Shown here in pieces: positions 1 through 5,661 of a DNA stretch of 6,791 bases. The notes under the pieces were generated by a model, which did no database searches, had not been told where the DNA came from, and was given only the letters and a program-made list of their open reading frames with translations. Source of the DNA: Pirellulales bacterium (GTDB lineage Bacteria > Planctomycetota > Planctomycetia > Pirellulales > Thermoguttaceae); contig JAUWWA010000093.1 of assembly GCA_030617125.1 (NCBI GenBank), positions 1 to 6,791 of the forward strand, written 5' to 3'. The position numbers and the translations under genes were made by a program. Every line of letters starts with the position of its first letter. Position 1 is the first letter of the stretch.

Positions 1-569
1 ACGTAGAAGAAGTCGGGCCGCCAACGCTTCGCCGCGCGCACGGCCGAAGCGGCAATCCACGCCGTGGAGCGAATGTTCGCCATCGGGCCCCAGAAATGCT
101 TTAGCGGGAAATGGTCCAGTTCGTCGCACAACTCGCCGTACAGCTCCAGCGGCCGCGTGTAGCACCAGAGCGATTCGCTGCCGTCGGGGTTGTGGATTGG
201 GGCCGGCGTGCAGACGTAGTCCGCCTCGCATCCCTTGCTGTGCAACGGGAACCACACCGCCGAAGTCAAGCCGTCCTTGTGATGCGAAAGCAAGTCCCAA
301 ATCTGCGGCCGCTCGATGCAGTCGTTCGGCGAGGTCCACATCTCCACCCGCTGCTTATCGCGCCAAAAGAAACCGTTGGCCACCACGCCGTGGTCGACCG
401 GCAAGCGGCCGGTCGTCATGTTCGCCTGCACCGCGCAGGTCACGCACGGGAAGCTCGGCGCCAGCTCGGCGATTTCGCCGCCGGCCGTCAGATTCGTCAG
501 CTTCGGCATCGCGGCGAGATCTTTTTCCCGCAAACCCGGAATAGAAAGGAGGATCATGGGTTCGGGCAT
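1..569 (-). CDS. Alkaline phosphatase / nucleotide pyrophosphatase superfamily protein, N-terminal part, cut by the window edge
   Basis: The first 189 residues of a type I phosphodiesterase/nucleotide-pyrophosphatase-like protein are present; the rest lies beyond the left edge. The segment at residues 40-66 ([15 protein letters not shown], then [12 protein letters not shown]) matches the family block around the nucleophile, making Thr44 the likely catalytic residue and H60-G61 the conserved HG pair. In most relatives the N-terminal strand ends in an Asp-Gly pair that binds metal; here it reads LLSIPGLR (residues 7-14), so Pro11 occupies the Asp position. I chose the ATG at 567-569, 8 bp after the stop of the upstream gene; a second in-frame ATG at 555-557 (Met5) is also possible and neither has a clear ribosome binding site. 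No signal peptide is visible, so it is probably cytoplasmic. The neighbouring UbiA and TIM-barrel genes suggest an EboF-like role in a small-molecule pathway; the substrate is unknown. The family is firm, the Ebo assignment tentative. Confidence 0.85.
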   Translation of the reverse strand, partial: MPEPMILLSIPGLREKDLAAMPKLTNLTAGGEIAELAPSFPCVTCAVQANMTTGRLPVDHGVVANGFFWRDKQRVEMWTSPNDCIERPQIWDLLSHHKDGLTSAVWFPLHSKGCEADYVCTPAPIHNPDGSESLWCYTRPLELYGELCDELDHFPLKHFWGPMANIRSTAWIAASAVRAAKRWRPDFFY

Positions 570-577
570 TTGCAGAA

Positions 578-1405
578 TCACTTGTGTGGTTGAACGGATA
601 CCATCATTGGGCTGAGGAACTCAAACGCCCGGCGCGCAGCCTCGGGCGCCTCGTGGCCGTGGCGGCTGAGTTCCACGTGGACTCCGCCGGTGTAGCCCGC
701 CTCGGCCAGGGCCCGAAGCACCGGCGGAAAGTCGATCTGCCCATCGCCGAACATCAGATGCTCGTGCACGCCGGTGCGCATGTCTTCGACGTGCACGTTC
801 ACCAGCCGCGAGGCAAAGCGGCGGATCTGCTCGGCGATCGGCACTTCGCCCTGGCAGTGCAGGTGACCGACGTCGAGCGTAAGGCGGAAGGCTTCCGCGT
901 CGATCCGGCGGAGCAACTCCTCGTATCGGACCATGCAGTCGATGAACATGCCCGGCTCGGGCTCGAAGCCGACGACGACCCCCTGCCCCGCCGCGTAGTT
1001 GAGCACCTCGTGCAGTCCCTCGACGAGTCGGTCCATGGCCTCGTCGTCACAAGCGCCGTCGCGCACCGCGCCCGACCAGAGCGACACGCAATCGCTGCCG
1101 AGTTCGGCGGCGCAGCCGACGGCGTACTTGTAGAACTCGACGCGCCGTCGGCGGTCGGCCGAGACGAGCGTCGGTTCGTGCTTGTGGGCCGGGTCCAACA
1201 GAAACCGGGCGCCCGTCTCGATGACGGAGCGCATTTCGAGTTGGTCAAGTAGCTGGCGTAACTGAGCGAGTCGCCGCGACTTTTCCCACAAGGCCCCGTG
1301 ATCGATCGTGATCGCCACGCTGCCGTATCCGATCTCGGCCAGCAAGCGCACCGCGTCGAACAACGCGTGATGAGCAAAGCCGTTGGTGTTGTAGCCGAGG
1401 ATCAT
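578..1405 (-). CDS. Sugar phosphate isomerase/epimerase-like TIM-barrel protein (AP-endonuclease 2 fold), first paralogue
   Basis: A 275-residue protein of the xylose-isomerase-like TIM-barrel family, of the usual size for single-domain members. The metal site can be read off: Glu148 in GFEPEPG, Asp178 and His181 in LDVGH, His205 in VHVED, and Glu245 in HVEL. This spacing matches D-tagatose/D-psicose 3-epimerases, where two glutamates bind the divalent metal and move protons. A His-rich loop ([14 protein letters not shown], residues 213-226) follows, also typical. The protein should be soluble and cytoplasmic. It is co-directional with the UbiA gene 109 bp upstream and with the phosphodiesterase 8 bp downstream, so it is probably in one operon with the latter. 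The start at 1403-1405 gives the expected first beta strand ([10 protein letters not shown]); the leader is C-rich without a Shine-Dalgarno. It is too short to be canonical EboE (about 400 residues). All ligands are intact, so it is likely an enzyme, but its substrate cannot be inferred. Confidence 0.88.
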   Translation of the reverse strand: MILGYNTNGFAHHALFDAVRLLAEIGYGSVAITIDHGALWEKSRRLAQLRQLLDQLEMRSVIETGARFLLDPAHKHEPTLVSADRRRRVEFYKYAVGCAAELGSDCVSLWSGAVRDGACDDEAMDRLVEGLHEVLNYAAGQGVVVGFEPEPGMFIDCMVRYEELLRRIDAEAFRLTLDVGHLHCQGEVPIAEQIRRFASRLVNVHVEDMRTGVHEHLMFGDGQIDFPPVLRALAEAGYTGGVHVELSRHGHEAPEAARRAFEFLSPMMVSVQPHK

Positions 1406-1413
1406 GGGAAGCC

Positions 1414-1441
1414 GGAGGTTAGGGGCTAGGGACTGGGGGGG
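1414..1441. repeat. G-rich heptamer array, left arm of an inverted pair
   Basis: Four consecutive 7-bp units read GGAGGTT, AGGGGCT, AGGGACT, GGGGGGG on the plus strand. The array begins 8 bp from the start codon of the TIM-barrel gene at 578-1405. The 16 bp at 1419-1434 recur exactly at 3348-3363. Bases 1420-1434 are complementary to 1503-1517 at 13 of 15 positions. The G-runs could also form a quadruplex on this strand. Confidence 0.75.
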
Positions 1442-1457
1442 AAGTTACAGATCAGAC

Positions 1458-1478
1458 ATTGGGTATTGGGCATCATCC
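1458..1478. repeat. Short ATTGGGY heptamer repeat
   Basis: Two units, ATTGGGT and ATTGGGC, sit side by side at 1458-1471, followed by a degenerate ATCATCC. This is a second heptamer family in the same 109-bp spacer. Only two units are clear, so the call rests partly on the other period-7 arrays around it. Confidence 0.45.
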
Positions 1479-1484
1479 GTTCGG

Positions 1485-1519
1485 CCCCAACCCCTGGCCC
1501 CTAGTCCCTGACCCCTACG
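1485..1519. repeat. C-rich heptamer array overlapping the UbiA stop codon, right arm of an inverted pair
   Basis: Five units read CCCCAAC, CCCTGGC, CCCTAGT, CCCTGAC, CCCTACG on the plus strand. The TAG stop of the UbiA gene (1515-1517) and part of its last sense codon lie inside the final unit, so in the transcript the array starts at the stop codon as G-runs of 3-4 separated by 3 bases. It can pair with 1420-1434 as a long hairpin or cruciform, or fold as an RNA quadruplex. It might affect read-through to the next gene, but there is no U-tract to mark a standard terminator. Confidence 0.75.
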
Positions 1520-2483
1520 TCGACTCAATCCACCGTCCGAAGAATATGGCCGGGACAAGCAACAGGAGAATCATGACGGCCCAAGACATGCCGCGGATCG
1601 CGTAGCACGCCGTCGCGTCGAGCAGCACTAACGAAAAAATACAATGGGTGACCGCGGCCTTCACCCGCACCGCCTCCGGCTCGATCACCGCCCACAGGCA
1701 ACGCCAGCCGATCAGCAGGCCGAGAATGACCATCAGCAACGTCCATCGCTGCGGCTCCTGCACCAGCAACACGAGAACGCGGTCGCTGTACTGGGGGAAC
1801 CGGGCCAAGAGCACAATCCCCAACAACATCACGGCCGCGCCCGCCGCGAGCTGTACGCGGCTGCTTCGCCGGGTTTCGCTTTGCGCGAACAGCGTGACTC
1901 CGGCCACGTAGGCGCCGATGCCGCCGGCGACCAGCCAGTGTTCGGCGCCCCACGGCGTGGCCACCACGGCCATGCCCAGCAGGACGTTGAGCATTCGGCA
2001 CACGCCCATCAGGGGCGGCCCGGCGACCGTTTGCTTCACGCCGCTGTTGTAAAGCACGATGCACGCGGCCAGCACGGCGGCGACCACAGCCGGGCGGAAA
2101 TTGCCCGTCAGCAAACCCACCACGCAACCCAGAACCACGCCGATGCACAACAACTGCCAGCCCAGCCAACGCGCCGCGCCGAGCGAAACTCGACCCGAGG
2201 GCAGCGGGCGCTCCGGCCGGTGCTCGGTGTCGTGCTCCAGGTCGAACACGTCGTTGAGCACCACGCCGGAGGCGTACAACATGCTGGAGGCGACCATAAG
2301 CAAGCCCAACACCCAGCCGTCGGTCGGGTTCATCGTCCACGAGGCGGCCTGGACGAACAGGAACCCCATCGCCGCGTCGGCCATCGCGGTGAAGACGTTC
2401 GGCAGCCGCAATAACTCCAGGTAGGCGAGCACGGTCGATTTGCTGGTGAGCCGCTGCTCGCGTTTCTCTTCGTCAAGGGTCAT
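1515..2483 (-). CDS. eboC: UbiA-family prenyltransferase-like membrane protein, EboC-like
   Basis: A 322-residue polytopic inner-membrane protein with about eight to nine hydrophobic segments, beginning near residue 31. The first Asp-rich motif of UbiA enzymes is intact: N77-D78-x-x-D81-x-x-x-D85, followed by the RPERPLPSG stretch (residues 89-97), which binds Mg-diphosphate in the family. The second motif, normally with several Asp residues near helix 6, is replaced by TLFAQSETRRSS (residues 197-208) with no Asp. The segment PLMGVCRMLNVLLGM (157-171) resembles EboC-type UbiA proteins, which are tied to metabolite traffic rather than quinone synthesis. Its ATG at 2481-2483 overlaps the 3' end of the upstream TIM-barrel gene by 11 bp, indicating translational coupling; no good Shine-Dalgarno is seen. 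The substrate, and whether it still transfers prenyl groups, cannot be told. UbiA membership is certain; eboC is my best match from motifs and neighbours, not a database result. Confidence 0.85.
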   Translation of the reverse strand: MTLDEEKREQRLTSKSTVLAYLELLRLPNVFTAMADAAMGFLFVQAASWTMNPTDGWVLGLLMVASSMLYASGVVLNDVFDLEHDTEHRPERPLPSGRVSLGAARWLGWQLLCIGVVLGCVVGLLTGNFRPAVVAAVLAACIVLYNSGVKQTVAGPPLMGVCRMLNVLLGMAVVATPWGAEHWLVAGGIGAYVAGVTLFAQSETRRSSRVQLAAGAAVMLLGIVLLARFPQYSDRVLVLLVQEPQRWTLLMVILGLLIGWRCLWAVIEPEAVRVKAAVTHCIFSLVLLDATACYAIRGMSWAVMILLLLVPAIFFGRWIEST

Positions 2484-3321
2484 TTCGCACCACTTTTTCC
2501 AGAAACGCTTTCGCCTCCCGGCCGGCCTGGTCCGGGTTGTCGATGTACGGGTATAACTCGACGGTCACCCAGCCATCGTAGCCGGTGCGTGCAATCTCGC
2601 GGAAAACGGCCGAAAAGTCAATCGCACCACGGCCGGGGATCAGGTGCGCGTGCTCGCGGGTCGCGGCGATGTCTTCGACGTGATAGTGCTTCGTGTGCGG
2701 GGCCATCCGTGCGATCCGGTCCTGCGGGTCCTGGCCGGAGCAAAAGGCGTGGCCGATATCGAAATTCAGCCCCACCCAGGGCGAATCGATCCGGCCGACG
2801 AATTCGAGATACTGCTCGAAGGTCTCGATCATCAACCCCGGCTCCGGCTCGATCAGCAGCAGCACGCCGGCCGTTTCGGCCACTTCGACGCACGGCATCA
2901 ACTCGTCGTAAAAGATCGCGGCGGCGGCGTTCCAGGTTTGCCCGGCGTCGAGCGGTCCGCCCGGCTCGGTCTGGATGCTCGACGCGCCGAGTTCCTTGGC
3001 CAGCAGGAGCGCCCGTTTGGTGTGTTCGCGCCGGATCGCTCGATAATTCGCGTCCGGCTCGATCCACGACGGATGCCAATACGGCTGCCGCGGATCGGCC
3101 ACGGCGTTCATCATGAAGCCGTTGACGTTGGAGATTCTCAGATTGTGCTCGTGGAGACAATCGCGAATGGCCTGCTTCCGCTCGTCCAACAACCCGGCCG
3201 GCCAGGCGTGCGGCACGTCGGCCAGCAGTTCCAGCCCGGCATACCCCAAGGCGGCAATCCGGCGGATCGTCTCCTCGATCGAGATGTTCACGTAGGCGTT
3301 GGAGCTGTAGGCGAGTTGCAT
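2473..3321 (-). CDS. Sugar phosphate isomerase/epimerase-like TIM-barrel protein, second paralogue
   Basis: A 282-residue xylose-isomerase-like TIM-barrel protein, paralogous to the protein at 578-1405. The metal ligands are Glu158 in IEPEPG, Asp188 and His191 in FDIGH, His214 in HYHVED, and Glu255 in TVEL. The His-rich loop REHAHLIPGRGAIDF (222-236) aligns with the matching loop of the other paralogue. The site is complete, so it is expected to be an active metal-dependent isomerase, epimerase or related lyase in the cytoplasm. It is the first gene of the left-hand group, and its last 11 bp overlap the UbiA start, so the two products should be made together. The ATG at 3319-3321 gives a proper first strand (MQLAYSSNAY). 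Its leader, GTTTCCC just before ATG, lacks a Shine-Dalgarno and runs into a C-rich heptamer array. Sequence divergence from its paralogue suggests a different substrate or step. It is shorter than EboE, so I give no symbol. Confidence 0.88.
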   Translation of the reverse strand: MQLAYSSNAYVNISIEETIRRIAALGYAGLELLADVPHAWPAGLLDERKQAIRDCLHEHNLRISNVNGFMMNAVADPRQPYWHPSWIEPDANYRAIRREHTKRALLLAKELGASSIQTEPGGPLDAGQTWNAAAAIFYDELMPCVEVAETAGVLLLIEPEPGLMIETFEQYLEFVGRIDSPWVGLNFDIGHAFCSGQDPQDRIARMAPHTKHYHVEDIAATREHAHLIPGRGAIDFSAVFREIARTGYDGWVTVELYPYIDNPDQAGREAKAFLEKVVRNDP

Positions 3322-3328
3322 GGGAAAC

Positions 3329-3363
3329 GGGGGCTGGGGGCTGGGGATTAGGGGCTAGGGACT
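3329..3363. repeat. G-rich heptamer array upstream of the TIM-barrel gene, quadruplex-prone
   Basis: Five units on the plus strand: GGGGGCT twice, then GGGGATT, AGGGGCT, AGGGACT. The last 16 bp of the array (3348-3363) are identical to 1419-1434. Four or more G-runs of 3-5 with loops of 2-4 bases fit the G-quadruplex pattern closely. The array starts 8 bp upstream of the start codon at 3321, so the message carries the C-rich complement in its 5' leader. Confidence 0.8.
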
Positions 3364-3377
3364 CGAATGGAGACCGT

Positions 3378-3403
3378 TTAGCAGCCGCCGGCACGGCGGC
3401 TAA
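3378..3403. repeat. GC-rich inverted repeat (hairpin)
   Basis: AGCCGCCG (3383-3390) and CGGCGGCT (3394-3401) form a perfect 8-bp stem with a 3-base loop. Alternatively TTAG plus CCGCCG pairs with CGGCGGCTAA as 10 bp with a 3-base bulge. It lies between the last ABC permease and the TIM-barrel gene. There is no T-tract after it on the minus strand, so an intrinsic terminator is doubtful; it may be a processing or attenuation hairpin, or a dispersed palindrome. Confidence 0.6.
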
Positions 3404-3414
3404 GGAGAAACATT

Positions 3415-3449
3415 GCAAATTGAAAATTGGAAACTGGAGATTAAGAATC
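3415..3449. repeat. AT-rich heptamer array (GRAAAYT family)
   Basis: Five degenerate units: GCAAATT, GAAAATT, GGAAACT, GGAGATT, AAGAATC. It is markedly more AT-rich than its surroundings and uses a different unit from the G-rich arrays but the same 7-bp period. It lies upstream of the TIM-barrel gene at 2473-3321 and could ease DNA opening there, but I see no clear promoter boxes in it. Confidence 0.6.
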
Positions 3450-3459
3450 GGCAATGTTC

Positions 3460-3480
3460 CCCGAATCCCGAATCCCCTCT
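3460..3480. repeat. CCCGAAT heptamer array abutting the permease stop codon
   Basis: Units CCCGAAT, CCCGAAT and CCCCTCT run directly into the TGA stop (3480-3482) of the second ABC permease, the last base shared with the stop codon. In the transcript this reads as G-runs starting right after the stop. It is the fourth heptamer family of the window. Confidence 0.6.
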
Positions 3481-4316
3481 CAGCTACTTGCGCTACGATA
3501 GCTCAACAGCGCCGTCTTGAACACCCAGCGCGACGCGAGCAGGCTGCCGGCGGTGGCGAAAATAGCGAACAGCGGCAGGAATAAGTCCCCCGGTGAATGG
3601 ATATCCAGCGGCCGAACCAGCAGCCGGGCGGGCACGTTGACGGCGACCAGCACGGGAATGATGAACGTGAACACCTGCCGGATCGGCACGCCGTAGTCGC
3701 CCGTGTAGATTTCCATCGGGTAGCGGGAGAAATTGGTGATGTAGAACCAGAAGTCCAGCAGCGTCTTGTTGCGGCCCAGCCAGACGCTCGTCGACGCCAT
3801 GGCGATCATCAGGCTGTAGTAAATCGCCGCGCCGCAGAGCAGGTAGAAGACGTACAGCACGACCACCAGCGGCCCGGGCGTGTAGTCCACCCGAAACAGC
3901 GAATAACCGATCAGCGCCAGCCCGCAGACGAACGGGCCGATCGCCGACCATTCGATCCGGCCCAACGAGACGAGGAACTGCGTGTCGATCGGTTTCAACA
4001 GCGCGAAGTCGAGCGTACCGGTGCGGATCATCTCGCTGAACTCGACCGCGTTGCCGATGAACAGCCCGCGGATCAGGCTGTTGATCAGAAGCGTGGTCGC
4101 AAGGAACAGGAAGAACTGGTATTTCCCCCAGCCGGTGCCGGCGCCGATCTCCGGCGTGTACCGAAAGATCAGGATATAGAACCCCAGGTTCATGAACACC
4201 CAGGACGTCGTTGAGACGGTGTCGATGATGAAGTTCATCCGAAACATCATGTCGCGCACGAGGCTGTTGCGCAGGAACGTCAGCAGCACGCGGAAGTACG
4301 ACGGTCGTGGGCTCAT
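3480..4316 (-). CDS. ABC-2 type transporter permease, COG3694-like (DUF990 family type)
   Basis: A 278-residue integral membrane protein with about six transmembrane segments, the second permease of a heteromeric ABC-2 transporter. Family-typical stretches are IRTGTLDFALLKPID (residues 97-111) after the second helix, a cytoplasmic loop expected to contact the ATPase, and FSRYPMEIYTG (196-206) before the last helices. The reading frame stays open to an ATG at 4413-4415, but I place the start at 4314-4316: a strong GGAGGA (4325-4330) sits 8 bases upstream, the start follows the stop of the first permease by 5 bp, and the extension would be an arginine-rich tail inside that gene. It should pair with the permease at 4322-5152 and the ATPase at 5651-6679. 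Members of this trio are mostly of unknown substrate and are presumed exporters. The small intergap and strong site imply equal production of both permeases. Confidence 0.9.
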   Translation of the reverse strand: MSPRPSYFRVLLTFLRNSLVRDMMFRMNFIIDTVSTTSWVFMNLGFYILIFRYTPEIGAGTGWGKYQFFLFLATTLLINSLIRGLFIGNAVEFSEMIRTGTLDFALLKPIDTQFLVSLGRIEWSAIGPFVCGLALIGYSLFRVDYTPGPLVVVLYVFYLLCGAAIYYSLMIAMASTSVWLGRNKTLLDFWFYITNFSRYPMEIYTGDYGVPIRQVFTFIIPVLVAVNVPARLLVRPLDIHSPGDLFLPLFAIFATAGSLLASRWVFKTALLSYRSASS

Positions 4317-4321
4317 CGCGA

Positions 4322-5152
4322 TTATCCTCCAAAGCCGCTGTAGCGCCGCACGCCGAAGCGCCACGCGGCGCGTGCCGTCGCCAGGAAGAAGACGATCCAG
4401 GCGAGCTGTATCCACAGGCCGTGGACCAGTTCCGGCCCGCTCACTTTTCCGAGGAAGACGGCTGCGGGGAAATAGGCCAGGTATTGCAGCGGGATCAGCT
4501 TGACGATCTCACCCCAGACGCCCGGCAACAGGTCGATCGGAAACATGTGGCCGGAGAAGAAGAAACTAAACAGCATGTATACGAACAGCAGGGAGTTCAC
4601 TTCGAGGAACCAGAAGCCGATCATGCCAATGGTGACCTCTAGGAGATAACCCAGCAGAAAGGCCATCACCAGCGATGCGACGTAGGCCGTCATGATCTGC
4701 GGCGCCGGCCAGCCGGAAAAAAACCCGCGGCATAGGTAAAACACCAGCGCGAACGGTCCAATCGCCACGCTGAAGTAGACCAGCTTATGGGCGATGCGGT
4801 TTAGCAACAGAAAGCCGATCATGTCGATCGGCTGGATGAGAAACTTCTTGACGGTGCCGTCGCGGATGTCCCGGGCGATTCCCGAGGCCAGGCCCGGCAT
4901 GCTGCTGAATGCCCGGCTGATGGACGTCAGCAGGTAGTACGCGATCATGTTGTGGTAGGTGTAGCCGGCGATTTGCTTGTCGCCCCCGCTGGCGACGTTG
5001 ACGGCTGAGAACACGGCGCCCCAGAGGAAAATCTGCGTGACCACCGGCAGGAACCGCATCAGCGTTCCCAGCGCAAAATCACCGCGATAGACCAGCCGCT
5101 CTTCGACGCTGATCTTGAAGATGGTCCAGGAGGTTGCGGCGCGGGGAAGCAT
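4322..5152 (-). CDS. ABC-2 type transporter permease, COG4587-like
   Basis: A 276-residue inner-membrane protein with about six hydrophobic helices. Family landmarks are [16 protein letters not shown] (residues 95-110), the loop that matches IRTGTLDFALLKPID in its partner and is expected to bind the ATPase, then [13 protein letters not shown] (198-210) and [10 protein letters not shown] (221-230), which are typical of ABC-2 permeases of this group. The shared loop shows that the two permeases are distant paralogues forming a heterodimer. The ATG at 5150-5152 gives a cytoplasmic N-terminus ([12 protein letters not shown]) as expected. Its leader is entirely a pyrimidine-rich heptamer array on the coding strand, without any Shine-Dalgarno, so initiation must be independent of one. 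In similar loci the ATPase gene is directly upstream; here a four-helix-bundle gene and two repeat arrays separate them. The substrate is unknown. Confidence 0.9.
   Translation of the reverse strand: MLPRAATSWTIFKISVEERLVYRGDFALGTLMRFLPVVTQIFLWGAVFSAVNVASGGDKQIAGYTYHNMIAYYLLTSISRAFSSMPGLASGIARDIRDGTVKKFLIQPIDMIGFLLLNRIAHKLVYFSVAIGPFALVFYLCRGFFSGWPAPQIMTAYVASLVMAFLLGYLLEVTIGMIGFWFLEVNSLLFVYMLFSFFFSGHMFPIDLLPGVWGEIVKLIPLQYLAYFPAAVFLGKVSGPELVHGLWIQLAWIVFFLATARAAWRFGVRRYSGFGG
4325..4330 (-). promoter_or_regulatory. Strong Shine-Dalgarno for the second permease
   Basis: GGAGGA on the minus strand lies 8 bases before the ATG at 4314-4316 and inside the last codons of the first permease. It is the only strong Shine-Dalgarno seen in the window and decides the start of the downstream gene. 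Confidence 0.8.
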
Positions 5153-5155
5153 AAT

Positions 5156-5197
5156 GATGAAGGATGAAGGATGAGAGATGAGGGATGAGGGATGAAG
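5156..5197. repeat. GATGARG heptamer array, left arm flanking the four-helix-bundle gene
   Basis: Exactly six units (42 bp) on the plus strand: GATGAAG twice, GATGAGA, GATGAGG twice, GATGAAG. It fills the space between the start codon of the permease at 4322-5152 (3 bp away) and the end of the four-helix-bundle gene (9 bp away). It is the inverted counterpart of the array at 5620-5661, which has the same GATGA core on the other strand. Confidence 0.85.
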
Positions 5198-5206
5198 ATC
5201 ACCACG

Positions 5207-5572
5207 CTACTTGTTTTTCTTTGCACGGATTGCACACGAGGCGAAGATCGCGGTCAATTCCTCGGCCTCCTTTTGCAGGTCAGCGAGACGTTTCTGTGGT
5301 ACAATGCCGCTATCCACCAACAACTCGAGCCAGTAGCTCGTCTCCTCCAGTTCCTGCAGCCCGCCCTCGATCTTGCTGATGAACTCGGCGGGCGACCTGG
5401 ACCGGTACGCTTCGCGATAGTGCGCGCCTGCCGATGTCCCACTTCTGAGGACCTGTTTTCCCAAGACCTGGGCTTCAGTAGTCTTTGGCAGCGCCGAATA
5501 CATCCGAATGATGCGCAACGCAAAAGCCTTGGTGCGTTCGCGCAGATCATTACTGTTCTGTCTGTCTTCCAT
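5207..5572 (-). CDS. Four-helix-bundle protein of the 23S rRNA intervening-sequence (IVS) family
   Basis: A 121-residue protein matching the small four-helix-bundle family (TIGR02436 type) first seen as ORFs inside 23S rRNA intervening sequences. Hallmarks are LRERTKAFALRIIRMYSALP (residues 10-29), TEAQVLGKQVLRSGTSAGAHYREA (32-55, with the conserved RSGTS turn) and EFISKIEGGLQELEETSYWL (63-82). It is full length, soluble, charged, and ends in a Lys-rich tail. The molecular role of stand-alone members is not known; some relatives act as accessory (Avd) proteins of diversity-generating retroelements and bind nucleic acid. It does not belong functionally to the ABC transporter whose ATPase and permease genes flank it. 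Two 42-bp arrays of one heptamer in opposite orientation lie on either side, so it looks like an inserted element. Start at 5570-5572, with no good ribosome binding site. Confidence 0.9.
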   Translation of the reverse strand: MEDRQNSNDLRERTKAFALRIIRMYSALPKTTEAQVLGKQVLRSGTSAGAHYREAYRSRSPAEFISKIEGGLQELEETSYWLELLVDSGIVPQKRLADLQKEAEELTAIFASCAIRAKKNK

Positions 5573-5619
5573 CGGTTCAATTCCGATCTATCCTTTGGAC
5601 GCGGTCAATCCGAGATAGT

Positions 5620-5661
5620 TCATCACTCATCACTCATCATTCATCACTCATCATTCCTCAT
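5620..5661. repeat. TCATCAY heptamer array, right arm flanking the four-helix-bundle gene
   Basis: Six 7-bp units (42 bp) on the plus strand: TCATCAC twice, TCATCAT, TCATCAC, TCATCAT, TCCTCAT. Read on the minus strand the unit is GATGAGT or GATGAAT, the same core as the array at 5156-5197. The last unit overlaps the final codons of the ABC ATPase and its TGA stop (5651-5653) lies inside the array. Confidence 0.85.

Noticed and set aside
584..1252. Long plus-strand open frame over the first TIM-barrel gene
   Set aside because: It is antisense to a gene with clear family motifs; its protein is rich in His, Arg and Ala with no recognisable domain, as expected from GC-rich antisense DNA. The same applies to plus-strand frames at 1644-2414, 2644-3351 and 3597-4214.
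3378..3403. Intrinsic terminator after the ABC permeases
   Set aside because: The hairpin is good, but the minus strand after it reads AAACGGTCTCC with no T-tract.
4317..4415. Upstream extension of the second permease to an ATG at 4413-4415
   Set aside because: The added residues are Arg-rich, overlap the first permease by about 94 bp, and the ATG at 4314-4316 has a strong Shine-Dalgarno at the right distance.
5207..5572. Accessory (Avd) gene of a diversity-generating retroelement
   Set aside because: No reverse transcriptase, template repeat or variable repeat is visible in the window; the broader IVS four-helix-bundle family explains it.
5573..5619. Promoter for the four-helix-bundle gene (TTGACC on the minus strand)
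   Set aside because: No -10-like hexamer lies about 17 bases downstream of the TTGACC.
5156..5661. CRISPR array
   Set aside because: The units are 7 bp with no spacers and no cas genes nearby.
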